Assembly (NCBI GenBank): GCA_964551175.1
Contig: CAZKBZ010000003.1
Location: forward strand, 1 to 64,000
Direction: 5' to 3'
DNA: 64,000 bases
Source of the DNA: Desulfobulbus_C sp964551175
Lineage (GTDB): Bacteria; Desulfobacterota; Desulfobulbia; Desulfobulbales; Desulfobulbaceae
The notes beneath the pieces are model-generated. The model had not been told where the DNA came from, did not search any database, and was given only the letters and a program-made list of their open reading frames with translations. Positions 63,101 through 64,000 of this stretch are shown here, one piece after another. The position numbers and the translations under genes were made by a program. Positions within the stretch are counted from its first letter, which is position 1. The number at the start of each line of letters is the position of its first letter.

Positions 63101-63605
63101 AGAGCCCGACCAGCAGAGCATTGCCTGCCTTCGGATCTTCACTGTCATCCTGATCGGCAAAAAGGATATCCTCCAGGGAAAGAGTTTCCTCCTGTACCGG
63201 GGCCTTAACTGTTGTCGATTGATCTAGAAATGTATCGACAAGACTGGTTGTGGTTTCAAGAAGCTCGCTTCCGACGGCATCGTCACCGGGAAGTGAGTCA
63301 AAGTATTTTTCAAAGGCTTCGACAACAGTGAAAAGTGTATTGATCAGTTCGGAGTTCCACTCATTTTTGCCGGCGAGAATATCGTTAATGATATTTTCAA
63401 GAAGCAAGGCACTTTTACTCAGATCGGACAGGCCAACCATGGAGGAGGCTCCGTTGATCGTATGAGTCAGGCGGTGAAGTTCCTCTGCAGCATGCGAGTC
63501 GTTTTGATCCAGCCTGAGCGCATTGAGATGACCCTTCATGGCCGGCAAATAACTCTTTACCTCATTGACGAGTTCATCCAGTATTGATTTCTCTTCAACT
63601 TCCAT
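60102..63605 (-). CDS. CheA-type hybrid kinase with three HPt domains (ChpA/PilL-like)
   Basis: 1167 residues, GAGGAGG about 7 nt before ATG 63603-63605. HPt1 (His48 in RLTHTINGASSMVG, where the usual Lys after His is Asn), HPt2 (near 288, VHTLKGAAAVVG) and HPt3 (near 443, VHGIKGGAAVIG) are joined by acidic linkers. A dimerisation-like region (LRVRGDKLERISGLGGDL) follows. The HATPase has LMHMLRNAVDHGIE (near 768) and SGRGVGMDVV. The CheW-like regulatory domain is near 890-985, and the C-terminal receiver has LIILDIEMPRMNGF (near 1095). This is the layout of ChpA/PilL/FrzE kinases that drive twitching or gliding or second-messenger output rather than flagellar motors. First gene of the operon with the CheW-like, cheW and MCP genes. 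Confidence 0.92.
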   Translation of the reverse strand: MEVEEKSILDELVNEVKSYLPAMKGHLNALRLDQNDSHAAEELHRLTHTINGASSMVGLSDLSKSALLLENIINDILAGKNEWNSELINTLFTVVEAFEKYFDSLPGDDAVGSELLETTTSLVDTFLDQSTTVKAPVQEETLSLEDILFADQDDSEDPKAGNALLVGLSDEEESIDDLPGLESFLAESKEVEDTASDAADPADGNEPEAAENKSFQAESSDITPPDPEPQQQPSSFEQEMRESFLEEASEHLSILNTELNVLESEIIEPAAITESIKKRLHIIRRGVHTLKGAAAVVGIETVAAWGHSFEDFLDWLHDDAQRVSPDLIGSMIDGTELLDGLVEDPNLETDQITGELLARFKQFMENDSRQIKDTTSQPPEPQPETAKNESAIDTELQQSFDDESEEYLEGIGRQLNLLARIVQEPTVIDKELLHILKTIYRAVHGIKGGAAVIGHTTMVEWAGEFETFLDSLLTRTEALTAEIVTAMVQASDVLEHFCEQPDIDQTRRMHEIRKSFVTVLQKPEKDGPLFSESASPQPTRHQANNDEQITIRPRQTRSTNTLLRKKTLRVRGDKLERISGLGGDLSINLGSFENSDHSMQTIFSDFSMVLQRFKGIASSLEAGYELATIPHFGTMEGPGHDNNSLLDEFDPLELDRYSELNILIRSMQEAVLDLESIMDQGQGIRQTWHRAVERQNKLVSEVQTAIQSIQMTPFSTLANRLYRTVREASRATKKNVRLVIEGGSIEMDTHVWDVLADPLMHMLRNAVDHGIENKKDRQIAGKPDQATIRIHCTRRGSHFVLRLSDDGSGLNYDAIRARAGKLYPDMDTENMGRGELAALIFRQGFSVRTKVSNISGRGVGMDVVRNGLELLNGNIEVKSARGAGVEFIISIPIVVAQLPALIVSFGDQTFALPMSDINRIIRIPVQDAKGQTLVIKGKTIPVLRPAEIFQITAPGLQGTDHASSQLGILAEIADKQCILIADQILGRKEIVLKNLSQPLDNIPFIAGATIMGDGSLIPILKIEDLLNAEQPKSVSTETGQKETEEKKLSVLFADDSISIRKVLDKFISYHGWLPIAAHDGVDAMEKVREHRPDLIILDIEMPRMNGFEVLQSLQSQAGYRDIPVLMLTSRTAGKYREKATTLGARGFVTKPFKDQDLKALITTLTQQ

Positions 63606-63809
63606 CTACTGCCTCCTCAGGCAACCGGGAACAATTCCCTGCCGCAGTTTTTTCCGGGGTATGGTTAACCTTCCCTGTTGCAGTTTCTGATCGATCAACG
63701 CCATGGGCTTTTTCCAGCTCATGCGCACGGGTCCGGTCTGCCCGGATCCTCTTAGTCTGCAATTGTTACTGCTAATCTGTCTGGTTCGAATATCCATTGT
63801 CGGGGATGC

Positions 63810-64000
63810 TTAATTTGCAATGTGCTGTAACTTTTTAGAGGAGAGAAAACCTTCCAGGTCAAACAGGGCCAGGGATTGCCACTTTCCATCCTGTTCGTAC
63901 CATGCCTGTCCAGACAGAAATGGAGTAAAAGGAACATCTTCAGCCGGGCTGATCTGTTCCGGTTTACGCTGGTAAAGAATTCTTGTGTGCAGGATTCGCT
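63810..64000 (-). CDS. CheW-domain protein, C-terminal part (cut by window edge)
   Basis: The last 63 codons on the minus strand, from the right edge to TAA at 63810-63812, encode LYQRKPEQISPAEDVPF, WYEQDGKWQSLALFDLEGFL and KKLQHIAN. It looks like the end of a CheW-type fold. It lies upstream of the cheA hybrid gene on the same strand, so the operon probably starts beyond this window. The 204 bp between it and cheA hold a 63-codon open frame without family resemblance. Confidence 0.65.
   Translation of the reverse strand, partial: RILHTRILYQRKPEQISPAEDVPFTPFLSGQAWYEQDGKWQSLALFDLEGFLSSKKLQHIAN

Noticed and set aside
63606..63797. 63-residue minus-strand frame before cheA
   Set aside because: No recognisable motif; the cheA ribosome site lies at its very end, so it is probably leader sequence.

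Overview
The window looks like draft or metagenome-derived sequence from a Desulfobacterota bacterium, most plausibly of the Desulfobulbales type. This placement is inferred from gene content, not from a marker tree. The clues are a two-domain ATP-sulfurylase-like/APS kinase, an HdrC-like/MvhD/MetV redox module, a TRAP operon with a TatT component, a GlrK/GlrR system, many c-di-GMP and chemotaxis proteins, and a probable selenoprotein. Four 100-N runs (27421-27520, 31890-31989, 43694-43793, 51159-51258) are scaffold gaps of unknown true size. The second is demonstrably artefactual, because its flanks carry the same 55 bp.

Layout. 0-4.5 kb: secreted FnIII/cadherin-like and PKD-repeat proteins, a membrane-anchored MshEN (c-di-GMP) protein and a ComEA-like DNA-binding protein, all on the minus strand. 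4.6-11.2 kb: APS kinase with an ATP-sulfurylase-like domain, the glrK/lipoprotein/glrR operon and another small FnIII-like secreted protein. 11.5-14.9 kb: HdrC-like, MvhD and MetV-like redox proteins, then a divergent MoeA. 14.9-19.5 kb: mutM, a phosphopantetheinyl transferase, a 131-bp imperfect palindrome, cvpA, two glycosyltransferase-like genes and a UPF0280 gene. 19.5-24.7 kb: nucleotide-sugar genes (rmlA, rmlD, manB, manC) and a PilZ protein. 25-31.4 kb: a nitrogen cluster (amt, a decayed second amt, glnB, glnD, glnA). 31.5-44 kb: a DUF721 protein, an 819-codon reading frame encoding a cysteine synthase fused to a CysRS-like domain, tRNA-Arg, a GGDEF-EAL protein, hinT, two helicases and yaaA. 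44.1-47.9 kb: the tatT-dctPQM TRAP operon. 47.9-64 kb: a long minus-strand signalling block with a response regulator followed by a dead GGDEF remnant, a hybrid histidine kinase, an HD-GYP regulator, a periplasmic rhodanese with an in-frame TGA at its catalytic position, a PilJ-like periplasmic protein, an MCP, CheW proteins and a multi-HPt CheA hybrid.

The strongest discoveries are: (1) the tandem rhodanese at 53765-54667, where TGA replaces the catalytic Cys codon and a SECIS-like hairpin lies 12 nt downstream, so it reads as a periplasmic selenoprotein sulfurtransferase; (2) the cysteine synthase/CysRS-like fusion, whose HIGH and KMSKS signatures are both altered; (3) the ATP-sulfurylase-like domain of the APS kinase, which lacks the usual QxRN and HxxH residues; and (4) the long palindrome at 16512-16642.

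The nitrogen genes form a sensible unit: an ammonium channel, the PII signal protein with its uridylylation tyrosine, the uridylyltransferase that modifies it, and a GSI-alpha type glutamine synthetase. The signalling block links chemotaxis-like kinases, c-di-GMP turnover (GGDEF-EAL, HD-GYP) and c-di-GMP receptors (PilZ, MshEN) encoded elsewhere in the window.
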